Below, in pieces: positions 31,987-45,215 of a stretch of DNA of 64,000 nt (positions are counted from its first letter, which is position 1; every line of letters begins with the position of its first letter). The position numbers and the translations under genes are program-made. The stretch comes from REEB95 sp963810055 (GTDB lineage: Bacteria; Pseudomonadota; Alphaproteobacteria; ATCC43930; CGMCC-115725). The notes under the pieces were generated by a model that saw only the letters and a program-made list of their open reading frames with translations, was not told the DNA's origin and searched no databases. The stretch lies in contig CAWEME010000012.1 in the NCBI GenBank assembly GCA_963810055.1, positions 124,001-188,000 of the forward strand, written 5' to 3'.

Positions 31987-32058
31987 CTCTAAAGCGCCTT
32001 CCGGATCGCCGCGATCACGCGCGCGACCGATTCCTCGCCGAGTTCCGGATAGAGGGGC
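31987..32058 (-). repeat. degT 3-prime end, right copy
   Basis: Last codons and stop of the DegT-family gene. It is 70/72 identical to 30208-30279. It marks the right border of the low-GC island. Confidence 0.88.
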
Positions 32059-33104
32059 AGGCTCAACACCTCGCGCGCGGCGCGCTCGCTTGCGCCCAAG
32101 CCCGCGGGATCGAGCGCCACCCGGCCGCGATAGGCCGCCTGGAGATGCACCGGCACCGGATAATGGATGCCGGTGCCGATGCCCTGTTTGTCGAGCGCAG
32201 CGCGCAATGCGTCGCGCTTCGGGCTGCGCACCACGTATTGGTGGAAGACATGGGTTGCGCCCTTGCGGCGCGCCGGCAAAACGAGCCCGCTATCCTTCAA
32301 GCCCCGGTCATAGGCGGCGGCGATTGCGGCGCGGCGCGCGTTGTCGGCATCGAGATATTTCAGCTTCACCCGCAGCACCGCCGCCTGAAGCTCGTCGAGG
32401 CGCGAATTCATGCCCGCGAAGTCGCTGACGTAGCGCTCGCGCCAGCCATATTCGCGCAACGCCTTGAGGCGCGCGGCAATCCCCGCATCGCCGGTCAAAA
32501 CGGCGCCGCCGTCGCCGAAGGCGCCGAGATTCTTGGTCGGATAGAAGCTGAAACCGGCGAGATCGCCGATACTGCCGAGCCGCCTGTTGCCCAGCGCGGC
32601 GCCGTGGCACTGGGCGCAATCCTCGATCAGCTTCAGCCCGTGATTCCGCGCCAAGTACAGGATTGCGCCGAGATCGGCGGCCTGGCCGTAGAGATGCACC
32701 GGGATGACGGCGGATATTTTCCCCGGCGGCTTTTCCAGGCAGCGGATGAGCGCATCGGGATCGAGGGTCATGAAATCGCGCTCGATGTCGAGCAGCAGCG
32801 GCTTCAATCCCGCCAGCTCGATCGCCGCCACGGTCGCGACCGCGGTGTGCGACACCGTGGCGACGTAGGAGCCCGGCGGCAGATCGAGCGCCTTCAAGCC
32901 CAGCACCAGCGCATCGGTGCCCGAGGCGACGCCGATGCCGTGGGCTTGGCCGATGGCGCCGGCGAATTCGCGCTCGAAGCCCGCCACCTCCTCGCCCAGG
33001 ATGTAACGGCCGCCTTCGAGCACGAGCGATATCGCGCGGTCGATCTCGGCGCGGTGGGCGAGATAGGATTCGCGCGGGTCGGTTTGCGGGATTTTTCCGG
33101 TCAT
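31989..33104 (-). CDS. DegT/DnrJ/EryC1/StrS sugar aminotransferase
   Basis: The 371-residue PLP enzyme of fold type I has GVASGTDALVLGLKAL at the cofactor phosphate, PVHLYGQAADL, EDCAQCHGA, and the Schiff-base lysine Lys191 in SFYPTKNLGAFGDGG. It would aminate a keto-sugar nucleotide for surface glycan synthesis. It starts 7 bases after the epimerase stop, so they form an operon that makes an amino-sugar donor. The donor could feed the glycosyltransferases at 23962-28860, an inference from proximity. Confidence 0.92.
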   Translation of the reverse strand: MTGKIPQTDPRESYLAHRAEIDRAISLVLEGGRYILGEEVAGFEREFAGAIGQAHGIGVASGTDALVLGLKALDLPPGSYVATVSHTAVATVAAIELAGLKPLLLDIERDFMTLDPDALIRCLEKPPGKISAVIPVHLYGQAADLGAILYLARNHGLKLIEDCAQCHGAALGNRRLGSIGDLAGFSFYPTKNLGAFGDGGAVLTGDAGIAARLKALREYGWRERYVSDFAGMNSRLDELQAAVLRVKLKYLDADNARRAAIAAAYDRGLKDSGLVLPARRKGATHVFHQYVVRSPKRDALRAALDKQGIGTGIHYPVPVHLQAAYRGRVALDPAGLGASERAAREVLSLPLYPELGEESVARVIAAIRKAL

Positions 33105-33111
33105 GACGCGC

Positions 33112-34110
33112 TCACAGGTAATGCGCCAAATTGGCTTGGTAATAATCGAGCGAACGCTTCAGCCCTTCTTCCAGGGGAACGCGCGGTTCCCAGCCGGAGG
33201 CCGCGCGGAAGCGGCGGTCATCGGCCTGGTAATCGCCGATGTCGATGCGCTTGCGCTCGGGCGGGAATTGCTTCAGCGCGTAACCGCCGCCGCCATGGAC
33301 CGCGACCAGCTTGTCGGCGAGAGCCTTGAGCGGCACCGCGTCGCCGCCGCCGAGATTGAACGCCACGCCTTGAGCCTTGGGGTTACAAGCGGCGAGCAGC
33401 AGCGCCTCGACCGCGTCGTCCACATAGGTGAAGTCGCGCAGCTGATCTCCTTCCCAGACCTCGAAGGGCTTGTGTTCGACGAGCGCGCGCAGCCACAGCC
33501 CGATGAAGGTCTGGCGCGCATCCTTGACGCGCATGCGCGGGCCATAGGTGTTGGTGAGGCGCAGCACCGCGGCTTTGAGTCCGTAAACCCGGTGATAGAG
33601 CAGGTGATAGTTCTCGCCGGCCAGCTTGTGGATGCCGTTGATATCGACCGGGACGAGCGGATGGCTTTCGTCGACCGGAAGCGAGCGCGGCTTGCCGTAA
33701 ACCTGGCGGGTCGAGGTGTAGACCGCAGTGATGCCGGGCGCCGACCGGCGGCAGGCTTCGAGCAGCGCCAGCGCCACGCGGCAGTTGAGGTCGAGATCGT
33801 CCAGCGGCTGGTCCATCGAACCCAAATGGCTCTGCTGCCCGGCCAGGTTGAAGAGAAAGTCGCGGCCCGCGACCAGGCGTTCGAGCGGAGCCTTGCGCAG
33901 ATCGAGGATCTCGACCGCGAGGGTCTTGCCCTCCGCGCCCGCCAGGTTGAAGCGGTTGCCGCCCTGGTCGGGCAGCAGCGCGTCGACCGCCAGCACGTCG
34001 GCGCCCAGACCCGCGAGGCGGCGCGCCAGGGTCGAGCCGATGAAGCCCAGGCCGCCGGCGATGAGCGCGCGCCGGCCCTGGAACGCCTGGCGGAGATCGC
34101 TTTCCTTCAT
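33112..34110 (-). CDS. NAD-dependent sugar-nucleotide epimerase/dehydratase
   Basis: The 332-residue extended SDR enzyme has GGLGFIG (residues 19-25) for NAD binding, NLAGQQSH, the STRQVYG block and RLTNTYGPRM. The usual catalytic Tyr of Y-x3-K is replaced: DINGIHKLAGE gives Asn158-x3-Lys162. I recall a subgroup of sugar epimerases with this Asn, so it may be a true subfamily feature rather than damage. ATG 34110 starts the gene. It is cotranscribed with the aminotransferase downstream. Confidence 0.88.
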   Translation of the reverse strand: MKESDLRQAFQGRRALIAGGLGFIGSTLARRLAGLGADVLAVDALLPDQGGNRFNLAGAEGKTLAVEILDLRKAPLERLVAGRDFLFNLAGQQSHLGSMDQPLDDLDLNCRVALALLEACRRSAPGITAVYTSTRQVYGKPRSLPVDESHPLVPVDINGIHKLAGENYHLLYHRVYGLKAAVLRLTNTYGPRMRVKDARQTFIGLWLRALVEHKPFEVWEGDQLRDFTYVDDAVEALLLAACNPKAQGVAFNLGGGDAVPLKALADKLVAVHGGGGYALKQFPPERKRIDIGDYQADDRRFRAASGWEPRVPLEEGLKRSLDYYQANLAHYL

Positions 34111-34200
34111 GGGCCGGCACCTTGGCCCAGCCGGCCCGGTTCGCGCAAGACGCGCAAGATTCCGGTTGCGGGCGCGGAATCCGGCGTGATTCTGTGAGGA

Positions 34201-34824
34201 ATGCCGCTTATGCCCTATCCGAGTCGCGCCGTCCTGCTCCTCGCCTTGATCGCGCCGCTGGCCGCCTGCGGCTCGCATTATGCGCCGCCGCGGCCGCCGC
34301 CCCGGCTTTCGCCCGAAATCTGCCTCGCCCAGCTCAACCAGTTCCACGTCCAGTACGTGAAAGAGGACGCGCCCGAAGGACCCTGCCCGATTTACGATTC
34401 GGTGCGCGTGAGTTCGACCGGCGTGGAGCTGTCGCGCCCGGCGCTGATGAGCTGCGATCTGGCGCTCAAGATCGAAAAATTCACCCGCGAGGTGGTGGAA
34501 CCCCAGGCGCAAGCCCGTTTCCACCAAAGGGTGACGGAAATCATCCATTTCGGGACCTATTCCTGCCGCGGCCGGCCGGGCGGGGAATGGAGCGAGCACG
34601 CCAAGGGCGACGCCATCGACGTCGCCGGCTTCAGGCTCGCCGACGGCACGGTGATCTCGGTCAAGCAGGATTGGAACCCGCCCGGGCCGAAGCGCGATTT
34701 CCTGCGCGCCGTGGCCAAGGGCGCCTGCGGCCTCTTCAGCATGGTGCTGACGCCCAAGACCAATAGCGACCACGCCAATCATTTCCATCTCGACATCGGC
34801 GCCTATCACGGCTGCGACGCCTAA
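34201..34824 (+). CDS. Extensin-like C-domain lipoprotein
   Basis: The 207-residue protein has a lipoprotein signal (ALIAPLAACGS) and an Ext_C-type domain: CPIYDSVRVSSTGVELSRPA, FGTYSCRGRPGG, SEHAKGDAIDVAGFRLADG and HANHFHLDIGAYHGC. The His-rich end is typical of this metal-peptidase-like fold (related to D,D-peptidases). A role in envelope or peptidoglycan is likely. Its stop overlaps the convergent S4 gene by 4 bases. Confidence 0.88.
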   Translation: MPLMPYPSRAVLLLALIAPLAACGSHYAPPRPPPRLSPEICLAQLNQFHVQYVKEDAPEGPCPIYDSVRVSSTGVELSRPALMSCDLALKIEKFTREVVEPQAQARFHQRVTEIIHFGTYSCRGRPGGEWSEHAKGDAIDVAGFRLADGTVISVKQDWNPPGPKRDFLRAVAKGACGLFSMVLTPKTNSDHANHFHLDIGAYHGCDA

Positions 34825-35146
34825 ACGGTTTCGGGGATTTCCTCGTCGAGCAGCGGAATCCAGGGTTCGGCCGGGAGCAGGACCGGCGGCTCGGGTTCGT
34901 CGTAATAGAGGCGCGCCTCGGCCGCGCCTCCGCGCCGCCTGGGCAGGGCGCGGACGGTGATGCGGCGCAGCATGGGGCCGCGTTCGAGCGTCAGCAGGTC
35001 GCCGACTCGCACCGGATGATGGGGTTTGAGCGCGGTCACGCCGCCGACCGCGACCTTGCCTTCGGCGCAAAGCCGCGCCGCCAAGGAGCGCGTCCGCGCC
35101 AGCCGCGCGTGCCATAGAAATTTATCGAGGCGGAGAGTCGCGTCGC

Positions 35147-35150
<4 letters not shown>
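34821..35150 (-). CDS. S4-domain RNA-binding protein (Hsp15-like)
   Basis: The 109-residue protein has an N-terminal S4 domain (LRLDKFLWHARLARTRSLAA, then GKVAVGGVTALKPHHPVRVGD) and an acidic Pro-rich tail. Hsp15-type proteins bind rRNA or stalled 50S subunits. ATG 35150 overlaps the stop of the helicase gene (ATGA), so the pair is co-translated. This helicase-S4 order, followed by fdxA and carD, is familiar in alphaproteobacteria. Confidence 0.9.
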
Positions 35151-37634
<2,484 letters not shown>

Positions 37635-37750
37635 CGGGTCTCCCGCCGGGAAAGGCAAGCAATCATCGCGGATTCTGCTCGGGAATATGCCAAGCCCCCG
37701 GCCGTTTTCCATATTGGCCCGATCGCGCCGGTCCCGAGGGAGAATCCCCC

Positions 37751-38119
37751 ATGCGCCGCGACTTCCGCCCCTTCCGCTTGCGTCTCGCCGCTTTTTTGCT
37801 GGCCTTGGCGTGGTGCCTCTGCGCCGGGGCCGAGTCGGCGGGCGCCGGAATCGGGCCCCAGCCTTATTACGCGCCGCTGCCGCCGGGCTATTACTATGCG
37901 CCGCCGCCGGGCTATGCCGTGCCGCCCCGGCCGCCGCGGGTTTTCGCCTGCGAGGGCAGCGAGCCTCTGCTCGGCGGCATATTGGGCGCGGCCGCGGGCG
38001 GCGTGCTCGGCTCGGCGCTCGGCCAGCATCACGGCCGCATCGATCCCGGGGCGACGCTGTTCGGCATGTTTGCCGGCGCGATGCTGGGCGCCGCCATCGC
38101 CTCGAGCGGCTGCCCCTAA
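37751..38119 (+). CDS. Secreted glycine-zipper protein
   Basis: The 122-residue protein has a signal peptide ending near GAESAGA, a Pro/Tyr-rich linker (PGYYYAPPPGYAVPPRPP), and a glycine-zipper hairpin (GGILGAAAGGVLGSALGQHH, then LFGMFAGAMLGAAIASS). Such 2TM glycine-zipper proteins associate with the outer membrane. No enzymatic role is known. It is convergent with the DUF1223 gene. Confidence 0.8.
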   Translation: MRRDFRPFRLRLAAFLLALAWCLCAGAESAGAGIGPQPYYAPLPPGYYYAPPPGYAVPPRPPRVFACEGSEPLLGGILGAAAGGVLGSALGQHHGRIDPGATLFGMFAGAMLGAAIASSGCP

Positions 38120-38124
38120 ATGTT

Positions 38125-38883
38125 TCAGCCGCCCGGCACGGAGATGCGTGCCGCGGTCAGGATCGGCCCGGTACCCTGGGCCTGGAGCAGCACGGCGACG
38201 CCGCCATCGCCCAGCGCCTTGGCCTCGTCCGGCGGCACGATCAGCTCCATCGACCAGCCGGCCCAGGCGCCGATGCGGCGATAGCTGCGCACCACCTGGT
38301 ACTCGGTCAGGGTCTTGCCCTCGTTCTCGCCGCGCAACACCGGCGTGGCGTGCGACCGGTCGAAACCGACGAGCCAGATGGTGGCGGGGGCGCCGGGCGG
38401 CGACGGACCCTCGCCCACATCGACCGCCAGCGCGCCGTTTTGAATCCAATGCAGCGCCAAGGTGGGATGCGGCTCGGGTTTCGCCCGCGCCGCATCGATC
38501 AACGCCTCGATCGCGGCCTGGTCCGAGCCGACGCCCTCGGCGGCGCCGTTCACCACCATCTCGGGCGTGTAGACGTAGCGCAGATGCAGACTCTGCTGGT
38601 AATCGCGCTGGCGCCCGGTGGCCCAGGGCTTGGCGTAGGGATCGGTCCAGCCGATGTAGTTCCAGTAATCGACATGGAAGGCGAGGGCGAGGATGTCCGG
38701 CCGCTTCGCCAGCTCGCCGAGAAATTGATCGGCCGGGGGGCAGGTGTTGCAGCCTTGGGAGGTGAAGAGCTCGACCACCACCGGCGCCTGCGCCGATTGC
38801 GCTTCGGCGGCGCGGGCGGGCGCGCCATCCGCGCCCAGGACGAGCGCTGCCAGAAAGGCCGAAACCAGGAGACGAGTTCCCAT
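38125..38883 (-). CDS. DUF1223 thioredoxin-like secreted protein
   Basis: The 252-residue protein has a signal peptide (MGTRLLVSAFLAALVLG to ARA). ATG 38883 is preferred over 38919 because a GGGGG run precedes it. The thioredoxin-like start VVVELFTSQGCNTCPPADQF holds a C-x2-C, followed by FHVDYWNYIGWTDPYA and TPEMVVNGAAE, all typical of DUF1223. It is a probable periplasmic redox protein; the partner is unknown. Confidence 0.88.
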   Translation of the reverse strand: MGTRLLVSAFLAALVLGADGAPARAAEAQSAQAPVVVELFTSQGCNTCPPADQFLGELAKRPDILALAFHVDYWNYIGWTDPYAKPWATGRQRDYQQSLHLRYVYTPEMVVNGAAEGVGSDQAAIEALIDAARAKPEPHPTLALHWIQNGALAVDVGEGPSPPGAPATIWLVGFDRSHATPVLRGENEGKTLTEYQVVRSYRRIGAWAGWSMELIVPPDEAKALGDGGVAVLLQAQGTGPILTAARISVPGG

Positions 38884-39039
38884 TCCCCCATCATCGGCGA
38901 GTGACGCGATTTTCGCCACTCAATCGGCTTCACGTTGGGGTGAGGACGGGCGCGTGCCGCGCTTGACCGGGGAAACCGCCCCGCACAGGATCACCGCCGC
39001 CAGCCGGAAAACGGCCGTTCCGTCCAGGGAGGAATTCGG

Positions 39040-39357
39040 ATGATCGTCGAGATTCGCACCTACACCATGCACCCCGGCAAGGCCGGAGCCTGGCTCGAAT
39101 ATTACGAGAAGCACGGGCTGCCGGTGCAAACCCGCATGCTCGGCAAGCTGATCTTCATGGGCACGACCGAGATCGGCCCCTTGAACCAGGTGGTGCATGC
39201 CTGGGCCTACAATTCCCTGGCCGAGCGCGAGCAGAAACGCGGCGCCCTGGCCAAGGACCCCGCTTGGCACGAATATCTCAAGAATTCGCCGCCGGGCCTG
39301 GTCCTGTCGCAGGAATCGAAAATCCTGAACCCGGCGGGCTTCTCGCCGCTGAAGTGA
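39040..39357 (+). CDS. NIPSNAP family protein
   Basis: The 105-residue ferredoxin-like dimeric alpha/beta protein starts MIVEIRTYTMHPGKAGAWLE and ends KNSPPGLVLSQESKILNP. GGAGG lies before ATG 39040. NIPSNAP proteins have no settled reaction; bacterial ones are often next to catabolic or redox genes. It is convergent with aconitase. Confidence 0.9.
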   Translation: MIVEIRTYTMHPGKAGAWLEYYEKHGLPVQTRMLGKLIFMGTTEIGPLNQVVHAWAYNSLAEREQKRGALAKDPAWHEYLKNSPPGLVLSQESKILNPAGFSPLK

Positions 39358-39373
39358 CGGCGCCGGAGAGCGC

Positions 39374-42097
<2,724 letters not shown>

Positions 42098-42299
42098 AGC
42101 AGGTCTCCCTTTTTATGGCGGCGGGCAGACCGTCCGCCCGCCGGTTAGGGCTTGCTGCTACGCCTTCCCGCGCCGCAGATCAAGCCGGGGCCCGGATACC
42201 CCCAAACCGGCCCGGAAGGCCGGTTTTCCGGGGTTTCGCCCTGCAAAATATCATGGTTTCGCCACAATCCTTTCCCAATCGGGACGCATTCCGGGTCTT

Positions 42300-42421
42300 T
42301 GATGTCAGCCGGTGAGAGACATCAGGCTTTTGGCTTGTCTCCATCTCCAAGTAGCGGTCGCCCCCCGGCCGCTCCTAAATCGACGGCCTCGGTACTTCCC
42401 CCACCGAGGCCGTCTCTTTTT
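42300..42421 (+). promoter_or_regulatory. Structured leader with terminator upstream of ccmA
   Basis: The region starts with a 7-bp hairpin (TGATGTC/GACATCA, 42300-42325) and a second near 42351 (AGCGG/CCGCT). It ends in a perfect 12-bp terminator stem, GACGGCCTCGGT with ACCGAGGCCGTC (42382-42393 and 42403-42414), then TCTTTTT. No plus-strand gene precedes it, so the terminator either ends a small RNA or works as an attenuator for ccmA, which starts 22-40 bases later. The rest of 42098-42460 shows no gene. Confidence 0.55.
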
Positions 42422-42460
42422 GCCCGCTTCGAAGGGCGGCCCGTGGCAATATCGCCGCCG

Positions 42461-43108
42461 ATGCGCCCCCCCTCCCGGAAATTCCTGTCATGCCAGGACC
42501 TTGCCTGCCAACGCGGGGGGCGGCTGGTGTTCCGCGGGTTGAATTTCGGCCTGGAAGAGGGCGGCGCGTTGCTGCTGACCGGGCCCAACGGCAGCGGCAA
42601 GACCAGCCTGCTGCGCATGCTCGCCGGGCTGACGCCGCCGCAGCAAGGCCAGATCCTAAGGCGGGGATTGCCCATATCCCGGGACCCGGCGGCGCACCGC
42701 GCCCACATTCATTTCATCGGCCACCAGGACGCGCTGAAGCCGGCGCTGACCGCGCGCGCCAATCTCGAATTCTGGGTGGAAATGCGGGGCGGCTCGGCCG
42801 GCGCCGCGGATGCCGCGCTCAAGACTTTCCGCCTGGGCGAACGCGCCGATTGGCCGTGCCGCTATCTTTCCGCCGGCGAAAGGCGGCGTCTGGCGCTGGC
42901 GCGGCTTTTGACCGCGCATGCCGAGCTTTGGCTGCTCGACGAGCCCGCCACCGGGCTCGATACGCGCGCGCTCGACGATCTGTTCGCCGCCATAGCCGCG
43001 CATCGCCGCCGCGGCGGCTGCGTCATCGCCGCCACCCATGTGAAGCTGCGCATGCCCCGGGCGGCGCATTTGTCGCTCGCCGATTTCACTTCGCGGGGGG
43101 CCGCATGA
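42461..43108 (+). CDS. ccmA: Heme export ATP-binding protein CcmA
   Basis: The 215-residue ABC ATPase has Walker A GPNGSGKTS, signature LSAGERRRLALARLL, Walker B LWLLDEPATGLD and the switch His in AATHVKL. CcmA works with CcmB at the inner membrane in cytochrome c maturation, releasing holo-CcmE. ATG 42461 is given; a GTG at 42443, with AAGGGCGG before it, is an equally good start six codons earlier. ccmB overlaps its stop. Confidence 0.93.
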   Translation: MRPPSRKFLSCQDLACQRGGRLVFRGLNFGLEEGGALLLTGPNGSGKTSLLRMLAGLTPPQQGQILRRGLPISRDPAAHRAHIHFIGHQDALKPALTARANLEFWVEMRGGSAGAADAALKTFRLGERADWPCRYLSAGERRRLALARLLTAHAELWLLDEPATGLDTRALDDLFAAIAAHRRRGGCVIAATHVKLRMPRAAHLSLADFTSRGAA

Positions 43109-43770
43109 GCGCCTTTGCCGCGCTGATCGGGCGCGACCTCGCTCTCGCTTTCCGCGCGGGCGGCGATTGGGCCAATGTGGCCGCGTTCTTCGCGCTCGCC
43201 GTGATCCTGTTCCCGTTCGGGGTCGGGCCCGAGCCCGAATTGCTGGCGCGCATATCCGCCGGCGTGCTGTGGGTGGCGGCGCTGCTGGCCGCGCTGTTGT
43301 CGCTCGAACGCCTGTTCCAATCCGATTGGGAGGACGGCAGCCTGGAGGCGCTGGTGCTGATGCCCTTGCCGCTCGAACTCCAGGTGCTGGCGAAATGCCT
43401 GGCGCATTGGCTGGCGACCGGGCTGCCCTTGACCGTGATCGCGCCGGTGCTGGCGCTGGTGCTGCATTTCGATGCGGCCGGAATGGGCGCGCTGGTGCTG
43501 GGCATGCTGCTCGGCACGCCGGTCTTGAGTCTGATCGGATCGGTCGGCGCCGCCTTGACCTTGGGCGCGCGGCGCGGCGGCGTGCTGCTGTCGCTCCTGG
43601 TGTTGCCGCTCTATATCCCGGTGCTGATCTTCGGCACCGCCGCGGCTTCGGCGGCCTCCCTGGGCTTTTCCGCCCAGCCCCATCTGCTGCTGCTGGCGGC
43701 GCTGCTGGCGGCGGCGCTGGCGCTGGCGCCTTGGGCGGCGGCGGCGGCGCTGCGCCAGGCGATGGAATGA
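43105..43770 (+). CDS. ccmB: Heme exporter membrane subunit CcmB
   Basis: The 221-residue protein has six hydrophobic helices. Family marks are FPFGVGPEPELLARISAGVL and LLSLERLFQSDWEDGSLEAL near the start, and LVLPLYIPVLIFGTAA. ATG 43105 overlaps the ccmA stop (ATGA). The subunit partners with CcmA and CcmC. Confidence 0.95.
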   Translation: MSAFAALIGRDLALAFRAGGDWANVAAFFALAVILFPFGVGPEPELLARISAGVLWVAALLAALLSLERLFQSDWEDGSLEALVLMPLPLELQVLAKCLAHWLATGLPLTVIAPVLALVLHFDAAGMGALVLGMLLGTPVLSLIGSVGAALTLGARRGGVLLSLLVLPLYIPVLIFGTAAASAASLGFSAQPHLLLLAALLAAALALAPWAAAAALRQAME

Positions 43771-43810
43771 GCCATGGCCTCCTCCGGTCCGATGTTATAA
43801 AACCACCGCC

Positions 43811-44524
43811 ATGCCGCGTTTCGCCAATCCCGCCCAATTCATGAAACTATCAGCCGTGTTAGTTCCGTGGTGCGGCGCGGCGGCGGCGCTCGGCATCGTC
43901 GCCGGACTTTACATGGCGCTGTTCGTGGCGCCGCCCGATTACCAGCAGGGCGAGGCGGTGCGCATCATGTACGTGCATGTGCCGGCGGCCTGGCTCGCCA
44001 GCCTGGTCTATGGGTTGATGGCGCTGGGCAGCGCCGTGGGATTGATCTGGCGCCATCCGCTGGCGCATATCGCGGCCGAGGCCGCGGCGCCGCTGGGCGC
44101 GGGGTTCACGCTCATCTGCCTGGTGAGCGGCTCGCTCTGGGGCGAGCCGATGTGGGGCACCTGGTGGGTGTGGGATGCGCGGCTCACCTCGGTGCTGGTG
44201 CTGTTTTTCCTCTATCTGGGATTCATCGCGCTGGCGAACGCCTTCGACGACCAATCGCGCGGCACCCGCGCGGCGGCGATCCTGGCGGTGGTGGGCGTGA
44301 TCAATCTGCCGATCATCAAATTCTCGGTCGATTGGTGGAACACGCTGCACCAGCCGGCCAGCGTGTTCCGCATGGGCGGGCCGACCATCGCGCCGGTTTT
44401 GCTCTGGCCGCTTTTCGTGATGGCGATCGGGTTCCTGTTCTTCTTCGCCACGCTGCTGATGATCCGCATGAGATCGGCGCTGCTGGACGCCCGGCTGCGC
44501 GCGCTCAAATTCGGAAATCCGTGA
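43811..44524 (+). CDS. ccmC: Heme handling protein CcmC
   Basis: The 237-residue protein has six helices and the tryptophan-rich heme-binding WWD motif (WGTWWVWDARLTS) in a periplasmic loop, flanked by conserved His in MYVHVPAAW and NTLHQP. It attaches heme to CcmE. It starts at ATG 43811, 40 bases after ccmB. ccmD begins at its stop codon. Confidence 0.96.
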   Translation: MPRFANPAQFMKLSAVLVPWCGAAAALGIVAGLYMALFVAPPDYQQGEAVRIMYVHVPAAWLASLVYGLMALGSAVGLIWRHPLAHIAAEAAAPLGAGFTLICLVSGSLWGEPMWGTWWVWDARLTSVLVLFFLYLGFIALANAFDDQSRGTRAAAILAVVGVINLPIIKFSVDWWNTLHQPASVFRMGGPTIAPVLLWPLFVMAIGFLFFFATLLMIRMRSALLDARLRALKFGNP

Positions 44525-44712
44525 TGAATTGGCAGAATTTCTTCGCCATGGGCGGCTATGCCCGCTTCGTCTGGCCGGCTTATGCCGTGGCGGCGCTGGT
44601 GCTGCTGGGCCTGCTGGTCTGGAGTCTCGGATCATACCGGCGGGTGGAGCGTGAACTCAGCCTCCGGGAGGAGAAGAGCCCGCGCAAGCGCAAGGCGGCG
44701 CGCGCCCCATGA
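44524..44712 (+). CDS. ccmD: Heme export accessory protein CcmD
   Basis: The 62-residue protein has one membrane helix (YAVAALVLLGLLVWSLGSY) after FFAMGGYARFVWPAY, and a basic cytoplasmic tail. This is the CcmD pattern; it helps release holo-CcmE from CcmC. It overlaps ccmC and ccmE by one to four bases. Confidence 0.93.
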   Translation: MNWQNFFAMGGYARFVWPAYAVAALVLLGLLVWSLGSYRRVERELSLREEKSPRKRKAARAP

Positions 44713-45203
44713 TGACGCGCAAGCGCAAGCGGCTGATCTTCGTGCTGTCGGGCCTGGCGCTGCTGGGCCTCGCGACCGCGCTGACCCTGTCGGCGCTCAA
44801 GGACAATCTGGTGTTCTTCTACAGCCCGTCCGATCTTTACGCCAAGGGCGTGGAATCGGGCCGTTTGTTGCGCCTGGGCGGGCTGGTGGAAAACGGCAGC
44901 GTCAAGCGCGACGGCCGGATGGTCACTTTCAACGTCACCGACGGCCGGAAATCGGTGCCGGTGACCTATGGCGGCGACCTGCCCGATCTGTTCCGCGAAG
45001 GCCAGGGCGTGGTGGTCGAGGGCCGGATGCAGGCCAACGGCGATTTCGCCGCTTCGACCGTGCTGGCCAAGCATGACGAAAAATACATGCCGCCCGAGGT
45101 GGTGGACGCGTTGAAGCGGGCCGGCCGCTGGCAGGAGGGTTCGGCGGCGCCCGTGCCGGGCGCGGCGCAACCCGTCGGCGCTTCCGGCCAACCGGCGAAA
45201 TAA
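44709..45203 (+). CDS. ccmE: Heme chaperone CcmE
   Basis: The 164-residue protein has an N-terminal membrane anchor (RLIFVLSGLALLGLATAL) and an OB-fold domain with FFYSPSDL, LRLGGLVENGSV and GQGVVVEGRM. The heme-carrying His is in AKHDEKYMPPEV, with the Tyr that follows at the usual distance. The flexible Pro/Ala tail is normal. It carries heme to CcmF. Confidence 0.96.
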   Translation: MMTRKRKRLIFVLSGLALLGLATALTLSALKDNLVFFYSPSDLYAKGVESGRLLRLGGLVENGSVKRDGRMVTFNVTDGRKSVPVTYGGDLPDLFREGQGVVVEGRMQANGDFAASTVLAKHDEKYMPPEVVDALKRAGRWQEGSAAPVPGAAQPVGASGQPAK

Positions 45204-45215
45204 TCATCCAACCCG

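Noticed and set aside
42152..42460. N-terminal extension of CcmA in the same frame
   Set aside because: The 103 extra residues would translate a terminator hairpin and have no family match.
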